Assembly: GCA_003218375.1 (NCBI GenBank)
Contig: QHNH01000009.1
Span: 228,749 to 292,748, forward strand
From: Verrucomicrobiota bacterium
GTDB lineage: Bacteria > Verrucomicrobiota > Verrucomicrobiia > Chthoniobacterales > UBA10450
DNA: 64,000 nucleotides
Direction: 5' to 3'
Both the position numbers and the translations under genes were made by a program. The notes below the pieces were generated by a model. It saw only the letters and a program-made list of their open reading frames with translations. It did no database searches and was not told where the DNA came from. Positions 51,601 to 58,837 of this stretch are shown here, one piece after another. Position 1 is the first letter of the stretch. Each line of letters opens with the position of its first letter.

Positions 51601-53247
51601 GACAACACGATCGCCCAGGAAACCCTGAATCCCACCGGCGCGAAGCCGATGTCGTTGGATTTCCGGTATGACTCCCCCCAATGGTTGTCGAGCATTGGCG
51701 ACAGCACTGGGCTGTGGCAACAATCCACGCGCTACGCTCCCGAGAACAGCCAGCCCGGCTCCTACGACGGCCTCGTCTCCTCGGACTCCCAGAAATATCA
51801 GTGGGCGGGCGCGCCTTCTGGCTACACCTATATCTTAACGCACAGCATGTCCGGCAGTCTCTCGACGGCCGTGAATTCTGCGATTCCGGCGTGGGGCATC
51901 GACACCCCAGTCAGTTATGATTCCAACGGCAATATCCTGGCGCTATCCTCCGGCGGATCTGTCTCCACGTACCAATACGAGCCGGGCAGCAATCGCCTCG
52001 CGAACATCTCGACCGAAAATGGAGTCGACCCGACGGTCGGCTTCACTTACGATCCGGATGGCAGCGTCACCGAAGTGTCCGGTTCGGGGCTTACTCTTTC
52101 TTATGAGCCGGCTTCCCGGCTAACCGCTGCGATCAGCGTCGCCGGATCGGCCCCTGGCAAGATCGCGTTCCTTTACGGGGGCCGGGGGCAACGCGTCCTG
52201 AAGAGCATGGTCACGCACGGCACTCGCCTCTATTATCTGCACGGGTTCGATCCACGCCCATTGATGGAGCGGACCGACAGCGCGGCCGGCCCCACCAACA
52301 AGCTCTACATTTACGGCGCCCGCGGCATGCTCTGCCTCATGGACGAGACGTTTTACTGGACAGCGCTGGATCGCCAAGGATCGACACGGTTGGTCTTGGG
52401 CGCGCAGAGCACCGTCGTCGCCACCTACGATTACCTCCCCTTTGGCGGTGTTGCGCGGCAAACCGGCAGTTTACTGGATATCACCAGTTATCTCTATGCC
52501 GGCCTGGAGCTGGATGCAGAGACCAAACTCTACAATAACAAGGCGCGGTTGTACGACCCGGTCATAGGCCGTTTCTACAGCTGCGATCCCGCCCGGCAAT
52601 ATCCCAGCCCGTATATCTACGCCGGAAGTGCACCGATGGATTTGACCGACCCTACCGGTGACTGGAGCATGGGCGCTTCCATCGGCATCTTCGCCATTGT
52701 CGGGTTGATCGCTGGAGCAATCATCGGGGCTGGGATTGGAAGTTTTTTTGTCGGTGCTGCTGAAGCCGGAGTGGCTGCGGCCGAAGCAGGCGCCGCCGCG
52801 GCCGAAGCCGGAGCTGCCGCGGCCGAAGCGGCACCGGCCGTCGCCGAGGCCGAGGGCGCTGCCGCGGAGGCCGCCGTCGCGGGTGCAGCCGAGCCGGCCG
52901 CAGAGGCTGCGCCTGCCGAGGGCTGGATCTCATGGGCGGCGCGCGGGATTGGAAGGGGCATTGGCTATGTAGTGCGTGCCCCTTTTACAGCTGCGAGGGC
53001 CCTTGCGGTCGGAGTGGGCGAAGCAAATCCAGAGGTTGCGCCGCTTCTTCAAGGGGCGGCAAATTATGGCGGCATGGCAGGGAGAGCAGCAGTCGATGCT
53101 GCCGGAGCCATCGCGGACCAGGCGGTTTCGGCAGCGAGTACGATTACTCGCACAGTTGTTGTTCTTTTCCGAGGTGCTGCCATCGGCGGCGGATTAGGGA
53201 TAACCGGCGGAGCCGTTCTGGGGGATCAATTGTACAAGAATGACTAA
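45655..53247 (+). CDS. RHS/YD-repeat giant protein (about 2530 residues)
   Basis: The protein starts at ATG 45655 (gcccCGGAAAG-type leader before it). The N-terminal part (residues about 10-330) resembles the first section of SpvB/TcdB-like RHS proteins (GEIANWVNMFRGEVGTALPL, LLYSSNVWNEAL, LGLGWKLP). The middle holds two jelly-roll-like domains near residues 1180-1300 and 1400-1550. Dense YD repeats follow, and the RHS core ends with LYDPVIGRFYSCDP and YIYAGSAPMDLTDPTGD. The last 194 residues (from 52663) form a variable tip. No export signal, immunity gene or delivery gene is seen nearby. RHS shells generally protect a C-terminal toxin or adhesin; the start codon and the role here are inferred. 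Confidence 0.88.
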   Translation: MKKAAAEKAVADPLLRIFQFDQTSFGEIANWVNMFRGEVGTALPLVSLPGRNGLEVKVSLLYSSNVWNEALVWNQTAPTSVLGLGWKLPIDAIVATPNGTGRIEEYAYTLMANGTGNSLIFDGYGDGGELLFELLDYSFRPIRYIPADERWEIVREDGVVMVFGGGVTVGTDGNKHCAGNSAAWGVGFGNWLGPGSGGGQHQYGKSWFLSGQRGFWGDKITYSYRADECAIGPSGLNYTRATYLQSVVDVFGRTVTFSYRDKEPFEYQPDHSDPVYQDEYETLYLSGLQVSGPDGDPITTIGFEHKFMNLVNAGVQNSFCKRYLTAITESPVGWEVLPGYLFDYNEAPAINPGALANVTHPQGGVVSFKYEQQTLAKTSNNTTAQSKVGIPRVWFGPDYAVVTWYSAAQQHLEVDIYSWMGTWKYTGSSSVLTGMQLDLAELSVYPEEKFFVLAFANGASDSQVQNAYVYDADPNRAGYWSSTAYQLPLQAGASQTQVATGSSFFILANPGFTDGTAVRRYLKTPGQNEWELSLPVPGPGLIALAAGESCYIQCAYDQSSQSGVFELWYIKDFAWQSGSQWSEAFTIAAGQDWQNYFWSMGDGFAVATSVKEVTDNLASYEVRAYAWDSSYKLLGNAIVQQHQDSVDLPFLPAVVEHGMVANAHHLLRFDGSQWHPFDVPLPGGLDPSKIHFAYGEDVAVVSTPSGSVLAAFDPSSLSWTPTSLSTPYGTTTIDGACLTIGSAVFQRQPNGQWQKQNTPLPPDTVDGSVRNRGSFLIFERNQGTSACACFVKNGATQQVLTLPEPLQSIATSDTSPGMELVGSQCFAAYPMSAGTFDDTHILYFYYLLHDSVAGAQEVFRVSQVLVDAGMPGEAPICTAYLYDDDSVLYDPFGRIAKYHQVRKVTGADPNAPGSWAAPGSAPFGSQISIFYNGLQPGDSGTDTPSLPSSGADLYYNWLDGQLIGTNSFDSNGTQIASTQNTWEVSTTRATPNGPIPLAGAYSRIAAQTQTRDGVITQVQYTYDASSGVRIGTQKQATQPDGATLLFNQRLTPWWSIYDPSQSRNLLTAMVQRIDSTIDSAGHETITSAAATTWKNDWGTPDTDWAEFETFHLAQQPGSNFSGFDSWNPRESPDPSVWLKVKSVATRTGQGLEQESLDVDRIPSTNLYSEDSSLPLVYARNASFAGQELAFCGFEANEAPAAAGWLYAESDLTTADCYTGSRCLALTAATSATAKLTGTFAPARGGQAYLLSFYSRSGEEVPDAYVEISFAGATDQPLQIPIQFAGPNWNFQCQPVSFPDSSGGGTPAVTIAFFNTSAGQTVLLDDVRFSPLCAIFEAYTYDPTSFTRSTKIGHDGRTARYLYDGYQRCIGTTDRDNEPDKLSLFYFSRQGNDDVFTPTDPNATIEIAINGGWFDDFRSTQWQDAWQATAGVWAVISNALTLTGTAAGRIACKTTADYGSSGLRAYVTPPANVTQPFGITAGNATVSWSPGTGWQLEIDGAVCGAVTSVAIGPGEWLLIYAGRLVSFFFQGKQLFNHATSAPAEGGVALFAGDAVAFSEVMALRDPEVVATYADGAGQRRQRQELDGIACNVSAWLYDPIGNRAVETKACSYPGAGLGYRPGLITSFDWETGILSGDVALYYSSGGGGPSDDGGYPYRRTLLEDSPLCRPIEKGNPGAPYAIDLTNAKRHTTRYAYGSQSTPLYAQFLTTPDGVQRTTISDQLGKTWSVSFSAADAAVATSGFLYDPAGYLHHEQQPNYLTPPSGVPADWQIVNTYDFLGRLSSTASPDDGTTLYICDRAGRQRFMLDAVGAVTQGGLNAVVYWKYDDLGRLLEKGIVQVAWGDGTVLQSYEDPDWPSLPGSFQWAKRYVYDALSGSTTAPGHLCQVSTSQTGQSADVVEDFEYESYGLVSRHGLTIPTSPMGRMVTVYHLDCRGRKTEIDYPAPQGEVPPLTVCYKYDDAGRLVQVGTPSAPGFFAAYTYYADNTIAQETLNPTGAKPMSLDFRYDSPQWLSSIGDSTGLWQQSTRYAPENSQPGSYDGLVSSDSQKYQWAGAPSGYTYILTHSMSGSLSTAVNSAIPAWGIDTPVSYDSNGNILALSSGGSVSTYQYEPGSNRLANISTENGVDPTVGFTYDPDGSVTEVSGSGLTLSYEPASRLTAAISVAGSAPGKIAFLYGGRGQRVLKSMVTHGTRLYYLHGFDPRPLMERTDSAAGPTNKLYIYGARGMLCLMDETFYWTALDRQGSTRLVLGAQSTVVATYDYLPFGGVARQTGSLLDITSYLYAGLELDAETKLYNNKARLYDPVIGRFYSCDPARQYPSPYIYAGSAPMDLTDPTGDWSMGASIGIFAIVGLIAGAIIGAGIGSFFVGAAEAGVAAAEAGAAAAEAGAAAAEAAPAVAEAEGAAAEAAVAGAAEPAAEAAPAEGWISWAARGIGRGIGYVVRAPFTAARALAVGVGEANPEVAPLLQGAANYGGMAGRAAVDAAGAIADQAVSAASTITRTVVVLFRGAAIGGGLGITGGAVLGDQLYKND
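52663..53247 (+). other. RHS C-terminal tip with glycine-zipper helices and Ala/Glu linker
   Basis: After the conserved core end (DPTGD) comes a hydrophobic, Gly-spaced segment (GIFAIVGLIAGAIIGAGIGS), then an Ala/Glu-rich repeat (AAAEAG units), then ARGIGRGIGYVVRAPFTAAR and a second Gly-rich hydrophobic stretch (VVVLFRGAAIGGGLGITGGA) just before the end. No nuclease or ADP-ribosyl motif is visible. Membrane insertion or pore formation is a possible reading. The unit is the part of the gene most likely to be exchanged among relatives. Confidence 0.6.
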
Positions 53248-53305
53248 GGGGAGCGCGTGGGGAATCGTGGGCAAATCCTTTTCTGGTTAGGCCGAAGGAG
53301 AAGTA

Positions 53306-53380
<75 letters not shown>

Positions 53381-53438
53381 AGGTTGATGGGATGGGAATT
53401 ATCTGCGGCGAAGTCGCGAATGCAAGCGCGCCAAAGAA

Positions 53439-53470
53439 GTCGGACTCGCCGCGGCGAGTCCCTCCGAGCG
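53439..53470. repeat. Single hairpin with ggagggac-family flanks
   Basis: gtcgga-ctcgcc-gcggcgag-tccctccgag has the outer bases gtcgga...tccctccgag of the double-hairpin family but a different stem (ctcgcc/ggcgag). It is half an element. Confidence 0.6.
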
Positions 53471-53476
53471 ACGCGA

Positions 53477-54028
53477 TCAGGCCGCGAGTTTCGCGGCGTC
53501 TTTGTGGCCAAGGATGCGGACGGTCTGCTGGAGCTGCGCGACCTGGAGCGGTTTCTTCAGGACGGTGACCGGACCGCGCGCCAAAATCCGATCCAGCATT
53601 TCGCTGTCGGGATAACCGGTAATGACGACGATGGGCAGGTCCGGATCGGCTTCCTTCGCCGCTTCGTAAACGTCGTCTGCGGGGCCGTCCGGCAATTTCA
53701 AATCGAGGAAAAGCAAATCGAACTTCTGTTTTTCGAGAGCGGCGAGCGCTTCCTTCACGGTGCCGACGACGACGCGGCTGAAGCCAATTTTCTTGAGGAA
53801 AATCTTGAACAAGCTCTGGAGACTTTCGTCGTCATCGACCACGAGCACAGTGGGCTGGCCGGACTTGTCCTCCTTCAAAATATCCTTGTCGAGCGACGCC
53901 TTTTTGATGCGCCACCGGCCGCCAATCTGGATGGCGGGCAGCTGGCCGCGCTGCACCAGATAGTAGACGGTCGGCAACGGAATCCGGAGGTATTTGGCCG
54001 TTTCTTTGACCGTCAAAAGGTTATGCAT
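53477..54028 (-). CDS. HTH-REC response regulator (DNA-binding domain N-terminal)
   Basis: The 183-residue protein starts with a MerR/excisionase-type helix-turn-helix (LTVKETAKYLRIPLPTVYYL, VQRGQLPAIQIGGRWRIKKA), then a receiver domain with VLVVDDDESLQS, phospho-acceptor D in LLFLDLKLPDG and K in TVLKKPLQ. The reverse order, with DNA binding first and receiver last, is unusual: most regulators have the receiver first. No partner kinase is adjacent. An AT-rich stretch with TATAAT on the minus strand lies at 54085-54090 upstream. Regions 54029-54263 otherwise show no gene. Confidence 0.85.
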   Translation of the reverse strand: MHNLLTVKETAKYLRIPLPTVYYLVQRGQLPAIQIGGRWRIKKASLDKDILKEDKSGQPTVLVVDDDESLQSLFKIFLKKIGFSRVVVGTVKEALAALEKQKFDLLFLDLKLPDGPADDVYEAAKEADPDLPIVVITGYPDSEMLDRILARGPVTVLKKPLQVAQLQQTVRILGHKDAAKLAA

Positions 54029-54263
54029 TGGAGAAAAACAGCAACTTGCGCGTCAATGAGCAAGCCTTTTCCGCTTGGGAGAGGATTATAACTTTTATAG
54101 TCAATGTCAATGCCTCATTCAGGTTTTTTCCTATTTGGGAGTAGGGGCAGGTAATGGCGGTCCTGCAGCATCACTAGTTAACAAGAGGCTATCACCGCGA
54201 GCCGCGTGTTCCACATCGTGACTGGACAAGGCGAAGGCGGCGGTTGACTATTTCCCCCTTTCG

Positions 54264-54890
54264 ATGAGCGCGCTCTTCTTCAAGCGATTCCTCCAACGCC
54301 CGTTTCAGGTCGCTTCGATCATGCCGAGCTCCAAGGCGCTCGTGAAAAAAGTCGCGCGCAAAATGGATTTCGGCGGGCCGCGGGTTATTGCCGAGTACGG
54401 CCCGGGCGAAGGTGTCCACTCGCGCGAGATCGCGCGCCGGATGTCGGCGGATTCGCAATTGCTCCTGTTCGAACTGGACGCGGCTTTTTCGCGGGACCTG
54501 CGACGTCAGTTCGCGGACGATCCGCGGGTCCACGTCATCAATGGTGATGCCGCCAGGTTGCCGGAAGAACTAAAACGCCGCGGCATTCCGCGCTGCGATT
54601 ACATCCTTTCGGGAATCCCATTCAGCATTCTCGAGATCAAAAAGAAGCGGGCCCTGCTCGAAAAAACCTATGAAGCGCTGGCCGATGGCGGCACTTTCAT
54701 TATTTACCAGGTCACCAACGAGCTCCGGCAACACGCCACCCTTTTCGATCGGGCCGAGTCTCAGTACGTTCTCCAAAATATTCCGCCGATGTTTATCACC
54801 GTCTTCCACAAGGTGCACCGGCGGAATGGCCATCGCCGTCCGCTCCGCCCCGCGGCGGTGCTCTCCATCAACAATCATCATCCGGCATGA
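54264..54890 (+). CDS. Class I SAM-dependent methyltransferase (phospholipid/rRNA-adenine-type)
   Basis: The 208-residue protein has a Rossmann-type SAM-binding motif VIAEYGPGEGVHSREIA near residue 45, acidic motif LLLFELDAAF, and SGIPFSILEIKKKR. The pattern is close to KsgA-like and phospholipid N-methyltransferase (PmtA) proteins; it lacks the C-terminal substrate-binding subdomain of KsgA, so a lipid substrate is more likely. It overlaps fumC by four bases (ATGA), so the two are probably translated together. Confidence 0.8.
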   Translation: MSALFFKRFLQRPFQVASIMPSSKALVKKVARKMDFGGPRVIAEYGPGEGVHSREIARRMSADSQLLLFELDAAFSRDLRRQFADDPRVHVINGDAARLPEELKRRGIPRCDYILSGIPFSILEIKKKRALLEKTYEALADGGTFIIYQVTNELRQHATLFDRAESQYVLQNIPPMFITVFHKVHRRNGHRRPLRPAAVLSINNHHPA

Positions 54891-56305
54891 AGGCCGGATC
54901 CACTCGAGTGGAAAAGGACTCGATGGGTGAAATGGCCGTCCCCGAGTCCGCGCTTTACGGCGCTTCGACCCAGCGCGCGGTCCTGAATTTCCCGATCAGC
55001 GGCCAGCGTTTTCCCCGGCCGTTCATTCGCGCCCTCGGCCTGATCAAATGGGCTGCGGCCCAGGCGAACGCCGATCTCGGCCTGCTCGATTCGCATCGGA
55101 GCGCGTTCATCGTCCAGGCCGCCGAGGAAGTGGTGGAAGGAAAACTCGATGACCATTTCCCGCTCGACATCTTCCAGACCGGTTCCGGCACGAGCACGAA
55201 CACGAACGCGAACGAGGTGATCGCGAACCGTTCCTGCCAGCTCGCCGGGAAACCGATCGGCGCGAAAGATCCGGTGCACCCGAACGATCACGTCAACATG
55301 GGACAATCGAGCAACGACGTGATCCCGTCCGCGATCCACGTCAGCGCGGCGGAACAGTTGCAGGATTGCATCGATCCAGCGCTGGAGAAATTGCGGGGCG
55401 CTCTGGAAGCGAAAGGGAAAGAATTCTGGGAGATCATCAAGATCGGCCGGACCCATTTGATGGACGCGACGCCGGTCCGGCTCGGCCAGGAATTTGGCGG
55501 ATACGCGCGCCAGGTTTTTTACGCGCGGGATCGCGTGAAACGCGCGGTCGACGTCCTGTCGGAATTGCCGTTGGGCGGGACGGCCGTCGGCACGGGATTA
55601 AACCGGCACCTGGAGTTTCCCGGCAAAGTGATGCGGCACCTGGAACAGCGGACCGGGATCAAGTTTCGCGAAGCGGAAAACCATTTCGAAGCGCAGGGCG
55701 CGAAGGACGGCGTCGTGGAAGCGAGCGGTCATCTGAAAACGATCGCGGTAAGTTTGTTCAAGATCGCGAACGACATTCGCTGGCTCGGGAGCGGCCCGCG
55801 TTGCGGCATCGGCGAGATCCGGCTGCCGTCGACGCAGCCCGGCAGCTCGATCATGCCCGGCAAAGTGAACCCGGTCCTGTGCGAAGCGCTCATGATGGTT
55901 TGCGCGCAGGTGATCGGGAACGACGCCTGCGTCACCTGGTCGGGCGCGAACGGCAACTTCGAATTGAACGTGATGATGCCGGTAATGGCGCACAACCTTC
56001 TCGAGAGTATCCGGCTTCTCGGAAACGCCTGCGACGCGTTCACCGAGAAATGCGTGATCGGGATCGAAGCGAACGAAGAGCGTTGCCGCGAGCTGGTGGA
56101 ACTCTCGATGGCGATGGTGACGAGCCTGGCGCCAAAGATCGGATACGATCGCGCCGCCGAGATCGCGAAGGAAAGCGCGAAGACGGGCAAGACCGTGCGC
56201 GAGATTTGCCTCGAGAAAAAAGTGTTGCCGCCGGACGAACTCGAGCGCGCGCTCGACCCGATGGCAATGACTGAGCCGGGCGGCGAAGGTTCCGCAGGAG
56301 GTTGA
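54887..56305 (+). CDS. fumC: Class II fumarate hydratase
   Basis: The 472-residue fumarase has the signature GSSIMPGKVNPVLCEAL near residue 320, the active-site histidine region GRTHLMDATPVRLGQEFGGY, and the N-terminal GSGTSTNTNANEVIANR. These residues fix the Mg-independent FumC class and separate it from argininosuccinate lyase and aspartase. It hydrates fumarate to malate in the TCA cycle. The ATG overlaps the stop of the methyltransferase. Confidence 0.95.
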   Translation: MKAGSTRVEKDSMGEMAVPESALYGASTQRAVLNFPISGQRFPRPFIRALGLIKWAAAQANADLGLLDSHRSAFIVQAAEEVVEGKLDDHFPLDIFQTGSGTSTNTNANEVIANRSCQLAGKPIGAKDPVHPNDHVNMGQSSNDVIPSAIHVSAAEQLQDCIDPALEKLRGALEAKGKEFWEIIKIGRTHLMDATPVRLGQEFGGYARQVFYARDRVKRAVDVLSELPLGGTAVGTGLNRHLEFPGKVMRHLEQRTGIKFREAENHFEAQGAKDGVVEASGHLKTIAVSLFKIANDIRWLGSGPRCGIGEIRLPSTQPGSSIMPGKVNPVLCEALMMVCAQVIGNDACVTWSGANGNFELNVMMPVMAHNLLESIRLLGNACDAFTEKCVIGIEANEERCRELVELSMAMVTSLAPKIGYDRAAEIAKESAKTGKTVREICLEKKVLPPDELERALDPMAMTEPGGEGSAGG

Positions 56306-56310
56306 GGACC

Positions 56311-56823
56311 ATGCGTGGGACGACCCAGGCCGCTGTCGTGCTGGCAATGGCGGGCGCGCTCGCTTCCATTTCCAGCGCGGCCGAAAACCGGATCGATCTC
56401 GCCGCGGTCATCACAAAACAGGACGCGCAGACCGTGCTCGGCGAAGCGGTGAAAGATCCGCAGGCGCGCAGCGAAGAAAGCGCGGACGGTTATTATTCCA
56501 AGTGCAATTACTACAGCGAAAACCCGGGGCGATCGCTGGTCTTGCGAGTGCGCCTGATCTCGACGGGACAACTGGAGCCGAAGAAGCAGCTCGAAGAAAT
56601 GAGCGCGGAGAAGAACAAGAACAGATTCAAGCCGGTCACCGGACTGGGCGACAAAGCGGCGCTGGTGAAGGAAGGTCCGGACAAAGGACCGGGGCACGCC
56701 CTCATCCTTTACGTCACGAAAGCGAACGCGTTTATCATGGTTGGGATCAGCGGGATCGACGACGAGAAAAGCGCGACGGAAAAAGCAAAGACGTTGGCGC
56801 GAAAAATTCTCGGCAAGCTATAG
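56311..56823 (+). CDS. Exported hypothetical protein
   Basis: The 170-residue protein has a signal peptide (MRGTTQAAVVLAMAGALASI ending near SSAAE), then a domain with KQDAQTVLGEAVKDPQARS, SKCNYYSENPGRSLVLRVRL and KPVTGLGDKAALVKEG. The pattern recalls DUF3558/PknH-sensor-like small domains but I cannot name a family with certainty. It follows fumC by 5 nt and precedes a VOC gene by 7 nt. Confidence 0.7.
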   Translation: MRGTTQAAVVLAMAGALASISSAAENRIDLAAVITKQDAQTVLGEAVKDPQARSEESADGYYSKCNYYSENPGRSLVLRVRLISTGQLEPKKQLEEMSAEKNKNRFKPVTGLGDKAALVKEGPDKGPGHALILYVTKANAFIMVGISGIDDEKSATEKAKTLARKILGKL

Positions 56824-56830
56824 TGCCCGG

Positions 56831-57205
56831 ATGGTTGCCAACGTCCACGGCCCACAGTTCTCCGGCGGCGCGAACATCGCGATCAAATGCCCGAGCCACA
56901 CCTACGAGCAGACGATGCGATTTTACCGCGACACCCTTGGACTGCCGCTGATCGAGGAGGAACCGGAAGGCTGCATTTTCCAATTCGGCCCGAACCGGCT
57001 CTGGCTCGACCGGGTCCCGAACCTGAGCCATCCCGACATCTGGCTCGAGCTGGAAACGAACGACACCGAAGCGGCCGCATCTTACTTGAAGATCAACGGC
57101 GTCCCGCGCCGCGATGAAGTCGAACAGCTCCGGGAAGATTTTGACGGTTTCTGGATCTCCGATCCGGCCGGCGTGATCCATCTCGTGGTCGGCGACGAGG
57201 AGTGA
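56831..57205 (+). CDS. VOC-superfamily protein
   Basis: The 124-residue protein has the VOC core: IAIKCPSHTYEQTMRFYRDT, LGLPLIEEEPEGCIFQFGPN and FWISDPAGVIHLVVGDEE. One domain with paired beta-alpha-beta motifs fits a glyoxalase/dioxygenase-like fold. Its substrate is unknown. ATG 56831 gives a short leader before the domain; a longer frame overlaps the preceding gene. It is the second VOC protein in the window (first at 4200-4565). Confidence 0.82.
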   Translation: MVANVHGPQFSGGANIAIKCPSHTYEQTMRFYRDTLGLPLIEEEPEGCIFQFGPNRLWLDRVPNLSHPDIWLELETNDTEAAASYLKINGVPRRDEVEQLREDFDGFWISDPAGVIHLVVGDEE

Positions 57206-57210
57206 TCTTT

Positions 57211-57280
57211 GGAGACGGCCTGCCCTCAGGCCGTTGAGCCGTGACGCGTTTTCCCAACGGCCTGGGGGCAGGCCGTCTCC
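57211..57280. repeat. Double-hairpin palindrome, ggagacgg type
   Basis: Arms 57211-57236 (ggagacggcctgccctcagg...) and 57255-57280 are inverted copies with one mismatch. Each arm folds as cggcctg/caggccg with a four-base loop. It lies between converging genes. Confidence 0.85.
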
Positions 57281-57294
57281 ATTCTTAGCATTCG

Positions 57295-57786
57295 TTAGGC
57301 AATATGCCGGCCGACGATTACCAGGTCGCGCTCGCTCTTTTCGAAACGCGCGATTCGTGGAAGTCGCCCCCAGCGTTGGAATCCTGATCCTTCGAACAGC
57401 CGCAAGCTCGCTTCATTGTGCCCCAGAACGTAACCGACGAGCGCGCGAGTCTTGAGCCGTGGCGCGTCGGCGATCGCCTTCTCCAGTAACCGCCGCGCAA
57501 TTCCCCGCCGCCGGAATTTTTCATGCACGTAGATGCTGATCTCCGCCGTGCCGCGGTAAGCCGGCCGGCGGATGAACTCGTGAAAACTGAGCCAGCCCGC
57601 GATCCGTCGATCGACCTCGGCGACCCAGAGCGGGAACGTGTTCGGTGAATGCCGGCGGAACCACGGCAGGCGTTCCTCCACCGTCACCGGCTCGAACAAC
57701 GCCGTGGAAATGCGCGTGGCCGTGGCCGCGTTGTAAATCTCGATGATCGCCGGAAGGTCGGCTTCCGTCGCATCGCGGATGATCAT
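57295..57786 (-). CDS. GNAT-family N-acetyltransferase
   Basis: The 163-residue protein begins MIIRDATEADLPAIIEIYNA and carries GNAT motif A as ISIYVHEKFRRRGIARRLLE and motif B as ALVGYVLGHNEASLRLFEGS. The pattern and length resemble phosphinothricin acetyltransferases, which acetylate an amino group using acetyl-CoA. The substrate is not settled. ATG 57786 overlaps the stop of the MBL gene upstream (ATGA), so translation is probably coupled. A long in-frame extension through the MBL gene is antisense noise. Confidence 0.88.
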   Translation of the reverse strand: MIIRDATEADLPAIIEIYNAATATRISTALFEPVTVEERLPWFRRHSPNTFPLWVAEVDRRIAGWLSFHEFIRRPAYRGTAEISIYVHEKFRRRGIARRLLEKAIADAPRLKTRALVGYVLGHNEASLRLFEGSGFQRWGRLPRIARFEKSERDLVIVGRHIA

Positions 57787-58661
57787 GCCGCGCGGATCGC
57801 GTGGTCGGGCGCGGGCGTGGTCTGGAAAAAGATGTTGTCGAACGTCGGTTGAAACGCGCGGCCTTTCGTCTGGCCGATGGTGAAGCGCAAACTGATCTGG
57901 CCCTGGGCCGCGCAATGGACTTCGATCTCGCTCCGCCCGCGTTCCGCGAGCATGGCGCGGATCGCGCCCGCCGCCAGCTCCGGCGTATTGCAATCCCGGC
58001 TGAGATGACCGAGCACGACGCGCTCCAGTTTTCCGCTCAGAAGTTGTTCGATCACGGTGGCCGCCGCCGTGTTCGACAAATGACCGTGGCGCGATTGGAT
58101 CCGCTGTTTCACCGGCCACGGCCGATGCGGATCGGCCTGCAACATTTTTTCGTCGTGGTTGGTCTCGATCACGAGGGTGTGCACTTTTCGCAACCGTTCG
58201 ACCACCATTTTCGTCGCGTAGCCGAGATCGGTGATGAACCCGAGCGCGCTTTCCCCGGAATGAAACGCGTACCCGACCGGATCGACCGCGTCGTGCGGGA
58301 CGGAGAAGGTCTGGATATGGATATCGCAAATCGAGAAATCGGCACCGGTCTGGAACAGCCGCCAGTTCCGATGTTTGCCTAACGACCCCGACCAACAGCG
58401 AATCGCCTCCGCCGTGAGCCGGTTGCAATAGATCGGGACATGAAATTTCCGGCAGAGCACTTCGAGCCCGCAAACATGATCGCCGTGTTCGTGCGTCAGG
58501 AGCACGCCATCGAGCTGCCCCGGCGTGATCCCGCATTGCTCGAGCCGGACCACGATCTGCCGCGCGCTCAATCCACCATCGACCAGGATCCGGCAATGAT
58601 CGGTCGCGACCAGGGCGCTATTCCCCGCGCTGCCGCTGCCGAGCATGGTCAAAGTGAACAC
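57783..58661 (-). CDS. YycJ/WalJ-like MBL-fold hydrolase
   Basis: The 292-residue protein has MLGSGSAGNSALV at the start, an MBL motif LLTHEHGDHVCGLEVL (H-x-H-x-D-H near residue 57), a middle GYAFHSGESALGFITDLGYA, IETNHDEKML and LGHLSRDCNTPE near the end. This is the pattern of the YycJ/WalJ family of single-domain phosphodiesterase-like hydrolases, linked to cell division or DNA repair in Firmicutes; its role here is unknown. The GNAT gene follows with a four-base overlap. Confidence 0.9.
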   Translation of the reverse strand: MFTLTMLGSGSAGNSALVATDHCRILVDGGLSARQIVVRLEQCGITPGQLDGVLLTHEHGDHVCGLEVLCRKFHVPIYCNRLTAEAIRCWSGSLGKHRNWRLFQTGADFSICDIHIQTFSVPHDAVDPVGYAFHSGESALGFITDLGYATKMVVERLRKVHTLVIETNHDEKMLQADPHRPWPVKQRIQSRHGHLSNTAAATVIEQLLSGKLERVVLGHLSRDCNTPELAAGAIRAMLAERGRSEIEVHCAAQGQISLRFTIGQTKGRAFQPTFDNIFFQTTPAPDHAIRAA

Positions 58662-58733
58662 GCTCGATTAGTAGCGGACACCGGCGCGTTTCACAAATTG
58701 GAAATGGAATTAGCACGCAAAAAATGCGTGCTC

Positions 58734-58823
58734 TTCTGTAGCCGCTGCCCTGTGGGCAGCGCGAGAGCGATGTGGGCCGCAGCGTTAGCCCACGCGCTTC
58801 GCACAGCGAAGCGGCTACAGAAG
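58734..58823. repeat. Double-hairpin palindrome, ctgtagccg family, copy 2
   Basis: The outer bases ttctgtagccg and cggctacagaag pair. Inside are gctgcc-ctgt-gggcagc, gtgggc/gcccac and cgcttcg/cgaagcg, so three hairpins in one element. A further hairpin agcacgca-aaaaa-tgcgtgct precedes it at 58712-58732. Confidence 0.85.
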
Positions 58824-58837
58824 AGAGTAGCGCCGCG

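Noticed and set aside
57787..58596. Upstream extension of the GNAT frame to 433 residues
   Set aside because: The added part is out of frame with the YycJ-like gene on the same strand and is Arg-rich noise; ATGA overlap fixes the GNAT start.
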